Below, piece after piece: positions 8,985 to 20,577 of a stretch of 64,000 nucleotides of DNA. The stretch's first letter is position 1. Every line of letters starts with the position of its first letter. The position numbers and the translations under genes are program-made. The DNA comes from Ophiobolus disseminans. Its lineage: Eukaryota > Ascomycota > Dothideomycetes > Pleosporales > Phaeosphaeriaceae. Where the stretch lies: contig MU006232.1 of the NCBI GenBank assembly GCA_010093685.1, forward strand, positions 459,427 to 523,426, written 5' to 3'. Below the pieces are notes generated by a model. It was not told the origin of the DNA. It made no database searches and saw nothing but the letters and a program-made list of their open reading frames with translations.

Positions 8985-11900
8985 TTACGCGGGTTGATAC
9001 TTCCTGAGCTGTCACAAATTAGCACACACTCTCAAACCCACAACACACAAAGGAACAGAAGTACTCACATCCAAGCTCAAATACTTGCTCGTCATCTTCC
9101 CTTGATCGCGCATAACCCCCACCAGCGTCTCACTCTCCTGAAAGAACCCGGCTTTGAGACTAATCACAATAAACTGCATACCAGGACTAGCATGCTCTCT
9201 CACATACTTCGCCACGCGTCCGACGTTCACATTGTCCAGCGCGGCATCGACTTCATCGAGCACGAAGAACGGTGAGGGCTGGTAGCTGTGAATCGCAAAC
9301 AGTAGCGCGAGCGCGGCAATCGTCTTTTCGCCGCCGGAGAGGTGCTCCATGTCGCGGAAGCGTTTGAGCGGGGGCATGGCATGGTACTTGAGGCCTGCGA
9401 GGTAGGGCTCCGTGCTGTCTTCCATGTCGAGGTAGGCCTGGCCGCCAAGGGGGAATTGAGGGGATTTAGTCAGGTCTTTGTAGGTTCCGCCAATGTTTTC
9501 GGAGATGTGGTTGAAGGCCTTCATGAAGAGGTCGTGGCGCTTTTGTTTGATGTCTTCGAAGGCCTTTTTGGCGGCGGCGGCGCGCTTGCGGGTATCGGCG
9601 AAGTGGGAGTCTACTTGTGCGAGGCGGGCTTCTGTTGCGGCGAGGCGTTCGCCGGCGCGCATGTTGGGAGTGGCTTTGTTGATGTCGGTTTCGAGGCGGG
9701 TGATGTGGTCGGTGAGTTTGGATTCGGCTTCCTTGATGGAGGCTTTGGCTTGTTCGCGGACGCGGTCGTCGGTTTCATCCGCCTGTGGAGTGTGTTAGTG
9801 ATGTGTGGCAAGGGGCGTTGGTTCGCTCACATTCTCAAGACTCTCTACTAGCTCGGTCCTGAGCTCTTCGTCAAGTTCCTCAAAGTCTACCTCGATACCA
9901 TAGTCATCAACTTCTGCAAGCTCAATCTGCGTGGAGTCGGGATCTTCATCAATGTCCATGGCATCGGCGTCAGGGCGAGATCCAATCGTCATCGGGAGCG
10001 ATGACAGTGGTCGTGAGTCCTCAGTGAGTGGTATGTTGACCTCATTTACCCTGCAGTCCTTCAAGACGTTGAGTCGGTTCGCTGCAGATGTCTTGATCTT
10101 AGCGTCCTGCTCATGAACTTCTTTGAGGACATTCTTGACCTTTTCATTACGATGATCCAGAGTTCGACGTGCTTCTTTGACGGCAGCAGCTCTCTCTGTC
10201 AATTTCTTATCGAGCTTGTTCCGCTCCTCCTTCAGTGTCTCTAGCTCCGCTACAAGAGCATCGCTCGCGTCCTGTAGCTCTTCTTGCTTTGTTTCAAGCT
10301 CAGTGATGTCGGCAGTCTTTTTCTTGATCTCATCCTCTGCCGCCTTGAGACGGTCTTGCACACCTCGGTGTGACGACTCAAGTTGCTTGAGCAGAAATTG
10401 TAGCTTGCTGCGCTGCGTGGAGAATTCGAGACGCCTCTCGGCCGCCTCCTGTTGCACTGTACCTTGCTGCGCTTCATAATCCCGGATTGAATCGTAGCCG
10501 AGGCGTTGGCAAAATGCTGAAAAGATCTGGTCGGTGACTTGATCGACCGAGTTCTGGAAGCTCTGGAGCTGCGCTTCACTGTCCTGCAGGCGTTGTACTT
10601 GCTTGTCATAGTTGGGCCGTGTGCCGCGAAGCTCGCTCTTGTAATGCGCCGCCTGCTTCTTGATACTCTCAATATTGCGACTCAGCGCCTTGGACTCCTC
10701 TTGTGCACGTCGAATCTGGTCTTCTAGATCCATAACCTCCACATTTAGTTCTTGCTCTTGTTGCTGCTTTCGGTCCAGCTTTGGAAGTGACTTCAAATCT
10801 TTCGAAATTGATTGTACTCGGTCGACAAGGGTTTGGTATGATCGCTCGTCCCACTGCTGTTCGTTCAGATCGTCATCTCGCTCGAGTTCACCTCCAGTCT
10901 GCGTTCCACCCTTGCCGATCACGCGACCGTCAAGAGTAACTGCCTTTGCCTGAACATTGCGCTCGTATCGCAGTTCCTTTGCGACCTTCTCGCTATCACA
11001 GATCATGGTGCTTCCACACGCAGCAGTCATAGCCCGTTCATGCTTAGGGTCGTAGGAGATGCAGTCGATGGCGAGGCGCATACCCTTATGCATACCCTTC
11101 AGCTGCGCATCCACTGCCTGGATCTGGATTGAATCAAGCGGATTGAAGGACATGATGCCAAGCCTCTCCTGCTTGAGATACTGAATGCACTCTTTGGCTG
11201 TAGCTTCCGTATCGACGATCACGGTCTCCATCTGGTAACCCAAGACTCGACCCATTGCCTTGCGGTACTTTTGCTGCTTGGGGGTGATCAGGTCTCTGTA
11301 ACGCCCGTGAACCTTCTCCGGACCGAGACGAGTCCTCAGGCGCTCGATCAATCTACGGGCCTCTTGCAGCTTTCTCGACTCTTGGCGACTGCCCTCGACC
11401 ACGCTGAGCTGCCGAAGCGCCTCTTGCATTAACTGATTCTTCTCCTCATATTGCTTGTCAAGTTGCTCGCGATCGGATCGCTGTTTATTGAGTTCTTGCT
11501 GCTTAGCGAGTTTCGACTTCTCCAACTCTTTGATAAGTGACTTGGACTCCCGTTGGCGCTCTTCGAGCTGACTAATTTCGGCGTTGAGCCTTTCCATGGC
11601 CTTCTCGTGGCTGTCGACGGTCTGCTGAAGATTCTTGACTTGGTCTCTGTCGGTGTCGACTTCACGCTTGAGCTTGTCGATCTGCATTTGGTCCCCATGT
11701 GTGCGCTTTGTGACGTCGCTCCGTAGTTTGTTGTACTCTTGGAGATCTTGTTCGGAGAGCTCGCGACCCTGACGTTGGGCGGCGGCCTTGAAGTCATCCT
11801 CCCATTTCTTCTCCGCTTTTTGCACCACCTCTAGATCCTTGCGGCATTTCTGGACCTGCGCTGCCTCGGTGTCCCGCTGTTTACGGAGGCCGTCAATCTT

Positions 11901-13026
11901 GCTCTCATACTTTCGTCGTGACTCGTTGGATAGCCTGATCTTCTCCTCAATGGGCGCGAGCTCGTTGGACGCATCCTCAATCTCCCTCTCCTTGGCCTTG
12001 ATGCTGCGGTCCGTCTTGGTCATATCGCGCTTGATCTTGGCTTCTGCCTGCCTCTCCTGCTCGTGCTTCTGATGGTACTTTTCGACGCTGCGCTTGTGCT
12101 CCTTGAGCTCCTCCTGGTGGCTTGCAATCTTGTTGCGTGCCATTTCCATGGTTTGCTGGTAGTTGAAGAGCTTCCAGAGCGTCTTGGTTACGACGGCATC
12201 GTCGCGCTCGGCCAGCTTCTTCTCGTACTCGTCTGCCTCGGCTTTCTGCTCCTGGTAGGTCTTAAGCTCGCCGTTGATGCCGCGGCGCTCGTGCAGATGT
12301 TTAGCATTGTCCTCTGTTGCGGCTTCTGATTCGGTCTTCAGCCTGTCGTAGTCGGCCTTTTGCTCCAGGCTGCCCGAGATGCGCTCCACCTGCTCGGTGA
12401 GCTTGTCTGGCGCCATGGTGGCAATCTTTTCGACATCACCCTGGAACACAAGGAAGTTCCTCGCCTTCACCAGGATGCTGTGCTCTTCCAGCGCATCGTT
12501 GTACTGCTTCTGGGTGACTTGGCGGTTGTTGATGCGGTACTCGCTGGCGCCAGAGGTGGTAATGGTGCGTTGCCACTCGTGGGTCTGCTCGGCATCGTCC
12601 TCGAAGACGGCCTTTACCCATGCGTTCTGCGGGTCGTTGCGCTGGGTGCTGCTCTGCGACTCGCCAGTCTCTTGGGTATCGCCATTGGCCTGTCCGTTGG
12701 TGTCGCCATTTTCTTCGGCACCTGCCTCGGTAGCTGTGCCATCGGCATTGATGCGGGCTTCTCGGATGATCCTGCCGCGGTAAACCATGTCTTTGAGCTT
12801 GTCGGATCGCAATTGGGACGACTTGACGCCAAGCACGAAGGAGATGGCGTCCATGCTGTTGGACTTTCCGGAGCCATTGGGACCGATGATCGAGGTGAAG
12901 TACGAGTCGCCAAAGAGGAGGGTATGGCGCCCACGGTACGACTTGAAGTCTTCGCGGATTAGCAAATGCATATAATTGCGCAAATACGTGCTCACTGTAT
13001 ATCTCGAGCTTGACGAGCTTGCCCAT
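8985..13026 (-). CDS. SMC1: Cohesin subunit SMC1 (structural maintenance of chromosomes 1)
   Basis: Exons are 13026-12996, 12949-9831, 9782-9069 and 9008-8985; introns are 46, 48 and 60 nt. The protein has about 1295 aa. The 31-nt first exon splices to give MGKLVKLEIYNFKSYRGRHT, exactly the family N-terminus, and a 24-nt last exon gives the ending LDLRKYQPA. Walker A GPNGSGKS is at about 33-40, long coiled coils flank a hinge near the middle, the ABC signature LSGGEK is at about 1198-1203 and Walker B FFVLDEVDA at about 1222-1230. The protein pairs with SMC3 and the kleisin Scc1 to form cohesin, holding sister chromatids in the nucleus. An acidic Gly/Asn/Glu-rich insertion follows the Walker A lobe (about residues 78-120) and makes the protein slightly longer than usual. 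Assignment is firm; exon edges fit frame and family. Confidence 0.95.
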
Positions 13027-13657
13027 GATTGCGGTTAGTTGCGCGCACCCTATGCGACGCTTTCACTGTGTTTGTTGTGGGTGCGTGGGCGCGGTCGTCG
13101 CGGGTGAGCTGCGGCGATAGACTAATCGCGGTGGTGACGGGCAGCTTCGCGTGGGTTGACGCGTCGAGCGGGGAGTGAACGGTCCGCCGTAGCTAGCGCC
13201 GCACATCCTCCACAGTGACGAAACAAGGCAGTTGGGCACGCGCATCCTAACACGCTCTGCACTGTTCTTTTTTCTGAATTCCGCTTCCTTTCACTGCTGT
13301 ATTTTGACTATCTGAGATTTAAGCTTCAGCTCATACCTCACGCGGACTATCCACAGCCGTATTATTGCACGGCCTTTACATGCTTCAGTCGAGAGCGATG
13401 ACGTTGTGAGCTCCAATCACCAGCTCGCATTCACCCACGACTTTCCACTTGCGCGCTCCCATAGACACACCGAACGATACAGCGCACACCCCGCATATCA
13501 CAAGCTTGCCACAGCCCTGCTACGACGTCAGGTGCTGGGCCTGCCTATCTGATCCAAGCCGGTCATCACCACCGTATGCTCTTTCCCTTCAGTCCGCACT
13601 GGCTCTTAAACATGGCCTGCGGGCGCATCCTTTGGCACTACACAGCTAACACAAGCC
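13027..13657. other. Divergent intergenic region SMC1 / GPC1
   Basis: Both flanking genes start from this 631-bp spacer. No coding sequence or clear motif is supported; it presumably contains two promoters and leaders. Confidence 0.5.
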
Positions 13658-15306
13658 ATGGCTGTAGGCTCCCCTCCGCCAAAACACAAACGGCCCCTCC
13701 ATCGTCGCACCCCCTCGAGCCTTGAGATCGTCCCAGAAGAGCTGCCAGCCATGTCTGAGCACGACGCCCTGGGCAGCGTGCCCAAGTCGAGATCAGAGCC
13801 CCAGCTCACAGTCCCTGGCCAGTTGTCGAAACCAACACCCAGTGACGCAAGGGAAGCTAGCGGTGCTATCATCGACGACCTCCAGTCGCAAGCCCCACCC
13901 TCAACTCCAGGACTATCCCGCTCGGCCTCCTTCTCCAACAGCTCCTACCACGATGACTCCGACTTTGAAGATGCCTCCTTCTTTCCGCCCGTCGAGAGGT
14001 TGACCATGTTTGACTTCGTCGAGAACCTCGCCCTTACGCAGCGCATCGAGAAGATCCAGAAGTCGGTAGCGTCTCAGACAGAGAAGATCAAGAACCAGGC
14101 AAAGAACAGAGGCATCACGAGAGATCGCGTAGTAGAGGAATGGCGTCGAAGGGTACCAACCGAAGGTGAGCAGCTCGACAAGTACAGGAGGCGCATGCGC
14201 CAGTCTGTAGACCGTTTGAACCAGCAGTGGAAGGACTCGGTCACCGTCACTGCAAAGGAGAAGGCGTCCTTCATGGCTGCTGTCATGAACATCTTCGTGT
14301 CAGGTTACCTTGTCGGCTTGCATCCCGACTTCTTCCCCTACTGGTACACTGGGCAGCTGTTCTACTTCATGCCCATCCGCTTCTTCACGTACCACAAGAA
14401 GGGCTACCACTACTTCCTTGCTGACCTGTGCTACTTTGTCAATATCCTTGTGGTTCTGAGCGTATGGGTCTTTCCGCAGTCTAAGCGCCTGTTCATTGCG
14501 ACCTACTGCCTGGCATATGGTAACAACGCCGTCGCAATCATCATGTGGCGGAACTCGCTTGTCTTCCACTCCATGGACAAGGTGGTCAGGTGTGTATGCC
14601 ACTCTCACTATTTCTCCAAGCTAACGTTTGCAGCCTGTTTATCCATATCATGCCCTGCGTCACTTTGCATTGCTTAGTCCATCTACTATCACCCGAACTC
14701 CAACAGGAGAAGTACCCGGCCATCTACAATATCCGGCACTCGGATCCAACATCAAAACACCATTACAGCCTCCTACAGATGATGCTATGGGCGACACTAC
14801 CCTATGCTGTCTGGCAGTTGAGCTATCACTTCCTCATCACCGTTCGCCGCAGGGACGCCATCAAGGCAGGACGACCAACTAGCTTCACCTGGCTGCGCAA
14901 GTCGTACGCCAAGACATGGATAGGAAAAATTGTCCTCTCCCTACCAGACTCTCTCCAAGAATCCGCCTTCATGTTGATCCAGTACCTCTATGCCGTTCTG
15001 ACTATGCTGCCCTGCCCCTTCTGGTTCTGGTACCGCTGGCCGTCCGGTTTGTTCCTTACTACAGTTTTCCTCTGGAGCGTGTACAACGGCGCTACGTTCT
15101 ATATCGATGTGTTTGGTAATAGATTTCAGAAAGAGTTGGAGGCGCTGAAGAAGGATGTCGCTAAGTGGCAGGCTTCTCCTGGTGGAGGGTTCACTCCCTT
15201 CACGCCGAACGAGGCAGGTGTTGAGAAGCAGTTGGGCCATATTCCGCCACTTGAAGGCAGTACTGCCGTCAAGGCGGCTGATGGAGAGGCTCGGGAGCGG
15301 AAGTGA
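13658..15306 (+). CDS. GPC1: Glycerophosphocholine acyltransferase (GPC1, DUF2838)
   Basis: Exons are 13658-14589 and 14634-15306 with one 44-nt intron, encoding 534 aa. Splicing in phase reads DKVVSLFIHIMPCVTLHC, a continuous membrane segment. The N-terminal 110 residues are Ser/Pro-rich and probably disordered. Next comes a charged helical stretch, then about eight hydrophobic segments with the family runs GYLVGLHPDFFPYWY, SLVFHSMDKVVS, FWYRWPSGLFL and ATFYIDVFGNRFQKEL, then a short hydrophilic tail. GPC1 proteins acylate glycerophosphocholine with acyl-CoA to form lysophosphatidylcholine, feeding phosphatidylcholine remodelling in the ER. Length and topology match the family. Confidence 0.9.
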
Positions 15307-16059
15307 GAGACGGGCGTGCTGCAACTTGTTTTTCCTGACAATGTCACCGCATAACATGTATGGCATTTCATATCTGGGTTTTTTGTGCATCGTGTTGGTC
15401 TAGACTGGTTACATATACCCCTTTCCTTCGCCTTGTGTCCATTTATAATGCCATCGTATCTGTCCACGCATTGCTTGGTTCTCGATTGCTTCTTTCCATA
15501 ACACCGCATATTCATGTAACTCTCGCTCGATGACACTATCCTTCATGACCAGCAACCGAAGAAACAATTCCCTGCAGTACGTGCCACGCTAAACGCTTTC
15601 TTGCCTCACATTTCACACTCTTGAAGACCGATCACATCTACGATCCTCGAAATCGTCTTAATTCAATCTGAATTATTGCCCCACCACGCCTTGCACATTC
15701 CTCACTTGATCGCCTTTTCCAACGCATGGATACGACAGCCCTCGATCAGAGATGAGGATAAGTAAAGTTGGTGTATTTAGTCTGACTCTTCTCGCAGGCT
15801 CACTTGAGTGCACCTTCGCGGCGGGGTTTACCTTCTGGTCTATATATACCCAACAACTCCACAATTTTTTCGGAAAGTCTTGAAGGGCTCAAATTTGGCG
15901 GCCTAGTAGGCTGTCGGGTTCCTCGGGATAGACTTTTGCTTTTTGATGGACTGTTTGGGTGGTTGGGGGCGTGGGTTCGATGCTGGAGGTGGAATGTTTG
16001 TTTGGCTTCTTTTTGGTACATATAGTGTATGGGTCAACTTGTTGTCTACACGCTACACC
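15307..16059. other. Intergenic region after GPC1
   Basis: GPC1 3' sequence and spacer. Short frames on both strands near 15800-16050 overlap one another and have no family motif. Nothing is supported. Confidence 0.45.
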
Positions 16060-16607
16060 ATGCGTTTCCCAACCCGCCGCTTCCCTCTCCTCCAATCCAG
16101 CACCTTATTCCCACGAACACCACATCGAAGCATTTTGCCACAACACATCAAACCGACACCGCAACCCAGTCATTGAAACTCTAAACCCCAATCCATTCCC
16201 ATCTTTCGTCGAAGACCAAAACGTCGTCACACTTTCCATCAAAACCCACAACATCACAGACGCCATCGAACACCTGAATCAGCCCTGGCCCATCCTTTCC
16301 CCCAAACCCCCCACCAGAGTTCGACAACATCGACACCAGCCTTACGAATTATGATATACGACCAAACGCGCCATGGGTTGCGCCATGGGTCGTGAAGATT
16401 CTAGACGTGGATTGGGTGGAAGATGATAGTGTGATGGAGGCGTGGACGGAGGACTGGGATGGCGGCATGACGGACGTCCCGCAGGAGGATGTGGGGTGGA
16501 TGTATCTGGATATGTACAGTTATGTCAATGTGTATTCGCGGTTGGTGAGGTTGGAGCATCTCGAGGAGGGGTATCAGAGGCCGTATAAAGGGTATGTGGG
16601 TGGTTAG
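16060..16607 (+). pseudogene. Possible broken or mis-framed gene of unknown function
   Basis: Three coding-like pieces follow one another in different frames. The first starts at ATG 16060 with an Arg-rich N-terminus (MRFPTRRFPLLQSS), the second covers about 16180-16310 (VEDQNVVTLSIKTHNITDAI, then HLNQPWPIL) and the third 16302-16607 (FDNIDTSLTNYDIRPNAPWV, then WVEDDSVMEAW, ending GYVGG). The third is acidic and Trp/Tyr-rich with plausible codon use. I found no convincing GT-AG introns that join all three, so frameshift decay is the simplest reading. An unresolved multi-exon gene remains possible. No family was recognised. Confidence 0.35.
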
Positions 16608-16810
16608 AGAGGGGATTTTGGGAGAGGGAGGGGTGGTGTCGATATAGGTGAAAAACAGCCTTTGCTGTCAATACTAAGGAATATGCAGACTCCTTGGAGG
16701 CTAATTTCGAGACGGGTGTGGAGAATGATGCTTTAAAATATAACCTTGGAAGTGCTCATGAAATTATCCGCAATATCTATGCCATCATATATGCTAAATA
16801 TCCAAATCTC

Positions 16811-19783
16811 TCAATGAACAGCCTGAACAACCAAAACACTCGCCCCAACCTTCCCCTCCCACACCTTCTCCGCCAGCACACCCAGCGTCGCACTCGCGCC
16901 CGTCGCGCTCCGTATCTCATCACTATCATCGCGGCCCAGCACGCCATTGCGCGCAATATTTCGCCCCAAGACGACAAGATCGCCCGCGTTCTTGGGCGCC
17001 TGACCGACTTCGATACTCGCGCGTGCAATGACGTCAGTGACGGGCGCCGTGGAGGCTACGGTTTCGAACACGACACGGTTCGACATGTCAGCGGGAAGCG
17101 AGGCGCGCAGGGAGGCGAAGAAGGCGGCGTCTTGGTCGCGGGTGTGGGCGCTGATTACTGTTTCGCCTGTTTTGCCTGTTGGCGAGTGTGCGGATGATGA
17201 TGTGGTGGTGACTGTGAGTTCTTCGGGAAGGTCGAAGTGCACGACTGTGGCGGTGACTTGGGGGTTCTCGGCGAGTTGAAGGACAAGTCGGAGCGCGGTG
17301 CGATCGTCTGCGCCGCCGAAGAAGGGGAAGAAGATGTGGTGGCTGCGGTCCGCGATGGGCGCTGTGACGTCCTTGCTGCTGTGGAGGCTGATGCTGCTGA
17401 TCGTCCGAACGAGCCTCGTGCTTCGCTTTTGGTCTTTGTTCTTGCTGCCACCGAAGTTCTTATTGACGAGCACGGCTACGGGGATGGAGGATTGCTCGAG
17501 CGCAGACTTGACGAAGGAGGTGTATGCTGAAACTGCGAGCTTGTTCTTTGTGCCCTTGTCTTCGATGATGGTCTGTTCACTCATACCGCCCGTCTCGCTC
17601 CATGGTAGAATCAAGAAGTCGGAGTCTGACGCGCGTGTGGTGAGTGTTTCGGCAAAGGAGTCTTCTGGCACGACGAGTACTTCTCCGCTAACTGCGAGGT
17701 TGTGCAGCCGGCCGAATGTGCGGAATGTGTTGACAACCGGATCATAGGCTGTGTATGACTCGATTTCAGAGACCTGCATAACAGATGACCCACGATCTGT
17801 CAGGTTTAATAGACGCAGACCGTATGCTTCTACTGGGCGATTTATCGATACTTCTTCAACCGACGACTCTCCAGTCTCTTTGCTTGTGCTAACAGCTTTC
17901 GAGGGGTGGGTCTTTGGCGCGGGCTTGTCTGCATTGCCACCGAAGAGCGAGGTGAAGGCGAGCAGGTTAGGCATGCTGTCCAAGCGAAGGTATACGGTGA
18001 GACGCTTGATCTTCTCCGCTGCCAATTTCTCGTAATGCACACTTGTCCTGGGTGTCTCCGAGTCCAAAGGCTTTCCAGTGTCCCAGTCGATTTCGCCGCG
18101 GCGCCAGCTCTCGACCTTCTTCTGGTACCAGACAGGATAGAAGAAGGATGTCAGCGGAGCGGAGGAGAAGGTGGTAACCAATGCCATGACGACGAAGATG
18201 GTGAATGTTCGTGTGCTGAGAATCCTAGCGTTCAGTCCGATGTTCTGTCTTTGTTAGCTTCGGTACCTCATGTGCGGTGTTTAACATGACATACCAACAC
18301 GATAAGCTCCACCAATCCTTTACAACTCATCAATGAGCCGATAGCAAAACACTCACGCCATAACATCTTCGTGCTTCGAGCCGCAAGCGTAGCGCTGATG
18401 AACTTGGAGAAGAACGCAACAGCGACAACCGCGATAACGTAGCCCCACACAATGCCGGAATCGAGCAGACCAATGTTGGTGTTGAGCCCAGACAAGGTGA
18501 AGTAAAGAGGCAAGAACAGTCCACCGATCAAATCTTCAATCTTTTCCGCTACTTTGATAGCAAAACCACCTTCGTGAGGGCAGATCAGGCCAGCCATGAA
18601 GGCTCCGAAAATTGGATGGACACCGATGATACCGGTGAAGAAAGCGGATGCTAGTGCAATCAGGAGCGTAAGACTGATGATGCTCTGGCTGGGGCCATCC
18701 TGAAGTGCACGAGTTCGGCGCAAGTACCAAATGAAGGCTGGGCGAACTGCGTAGACGAGGAAGATCATGTATCCTGCGCAAGTGAGGAGCACCCAGAGCG
18801 CAGTCAATCCATTACCCGCGTTGACGAGGGCAACACAGAGAGCGAGCAGAATCCAGCCTTGAAAGATGTTAGTCCAAGATTAACAACCTTGGAAATTATG
18901 TGCACTTACCCACGACATCGTTGCCGACACCAGCTGACAAGACAATGACACCAACAGGCGTCATGAGCAGTTTCAACTCTGTGAGAATACGGCAAAGAAC
19001 GGGGAAGGCCTATGTTGAAGTCAGCAAGTTATCAATAAGGCTTATAATCCAACATACCGTAATAGCCATAGCTACACCAATAAACAACATAAAGACGGGA
19101 AAATCAATCGCCACCGTCCCCTCCTCATGCTTGAACTGATTGTACAATCCCACCGCAATAGCGCATCCCATTCCAAACGGAATCGCCATGCTAGCAATTC
19201 CGACATTGAGCGCTACTTTCCAGTTACTCAGCAAGAAGCGTAGATCGACTTCCAAACCAATGATGAACAGAAATAGGGTAAGACCAATGTTTGCAACGAG
19301 GTTCAAATTCGTCATCGAAGCCGCTGGGAAAATGGAGGCCTGGAATCCTGGTATCCGGCCCATAACAGACGGTCCGAGAATGATACCGCCGATGATTTCA
19401 GATATGACGCGAGGCTGGCGGATCTTCGAGAGCGGCCAGTTCAGCAGGCGGCAGAATATGATGATGATAGATGCCTGGTAATATCGTTAGCTTCACGTTT
19501 CCCAGCTACTTGTATCCAGATCTGCACTCCGTAACACCATCTCCAACCCAAGAACCAGAGTCGTGGTCTCGTGAACTGGAGCACAAGGCTAGCGATCGTG
19601 CACCCCCACACCCAACCATCCCAACTCGTTCAAGATGAGGAAAGGATAACATACCTGCACAATAAACAAGATAATGGGATTCTTCGCATCGAAATGCACA
19701 GGATTCACTCCCTCCAACACGCCTCCTTGAGGCGGCGCCTTGACTATGCCCGTGGGCGCCGCACTCGCCGCTGCGCTCGACAT
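16811..19783 (-). CDS. KHA1: K+/H+ antiporter with C-terminal universal-stress-like domain (KHA1-like, CPA2)
   Basis: Exons are 19783-19655, 19474-19058, 19009-18910, 18857-18295 and 18244-16811, encoding 880 aa. The first intron is unusually long (180 nt); the others are 48-52 nt. The N-terminal half is the CPA2 sodium/proton exchanger fold, with IRQPRVISEIIGGIILGPSV, LFLFIIGLEVD, AFPVLCRILTELKL, SAGVGNDVVGWILLA (the conserved N-D of the ion site) and GLICPHEGG. The 480-residue C-terminal part is soluble and contains a region like a universal stress or regulatory domain (for example SIPVAVLVNKNFGG). Yeast Kha1 works in Golgi membranes in K+ and pH homeostasis; this role is inferred from family. 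Family and order of segments are firm. Confidence 0.92.
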
Positions 19784-20577
19784 GACTGATGCGTATCGCG
19801 GAAGCGTTCGGGAGTCGTTCACTCTTCCCCAGATCTACAATCTATAATGCGGGGGCCCCAAGTAATAAATCGACCTAGTTATAAATGTTACTAGTAAATG
19901 TAGTGGGAGGGTAGTAGGCAGGTCTTTAAGCCGAAAAGCAAAGCGCTCAGGCCCAGCCTAGCGTTCGGTGAGCGTCAGCGCAAGCCTGGGCGCCGCTCGC
20001 GTCGCGCGATTGCACGGGCTTGACGGTATGCAGGGTCCTTTCAACCCGACGCTAAACAGCTATTAGGCGCTGCGTATATCGATAACGCACGAGGAACTAG
20101 CTAAACACCTGCGAGTTCGAGCACATGTGACACTTTCTTTTGAAACCGAACGGCCGCGTGCTTTGAACGCCCAACCCACACGAGACAAGCAAACAAAGAT
20201 GCTGGGGTGGTTGGAGGGGCGGCTTTCACACCGCTCGCAGACGCAGGCGTGGCACAGTGCGCGTGGTGCGGAGTGACCAGGTGGGCGGCGCTAGGCGAGG
20301 ACATTATCCCCACAGTTTGGGGATCAGGCAGTGGATTTGGCGGCGCCAAGGCGGGGGCAGGGTTGCTCAGATGATACCAGTGCATGTGTGGTTGGAGTGC
20401 GTGACTTTTTGGGAGGGGGGCACGAAGTTCAGGCATGTCTTGGACAAAGGATTGCATGTGGTGCTTGGCGGTGGAGGCATACGAGAGATCGCATGGGGTT
20501 GCTTTGTCTAGGGTCGACAGCAAAGAGAGTATGTATGGGTATTTCGTGTTTCATGTGCATAAAGACAAGTTCATTGT
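19784..20577. other. Spacer with GC-rich block, possible repeat remnant
   Basis: Upstream of KHA1 and downstream of the aldehyde dehydrogenase gene. From about 19,850 to 20,105 the sequence changes character: an AT-rich run (19,855-19,910) is followed by a GC-rich, CpG-rich block (19,930-20,040). It has no coding potential and resembles a short transposon remnant, but I saw no terminal repeats or target duplication. The rest is spacer. Confidence 0.35.

Noticed and set aside
9342..9851. Plus-strand frame of 169 codons opposite SMC1
   Set aside because: Val/Gly/Phe-rich shadow of the conserved SMC1 C-terminal head on the other strand.
1523..15306. Dikaritin-type RiPP gene cluster
   Set aside because: The cores contain Tyr and Trp as in such precursors, but no UstYa (DUF3328), tyrosinase or methyltransferase gene lies beside it; neighbours are housekeeping genes. 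The left flank is outside the window.
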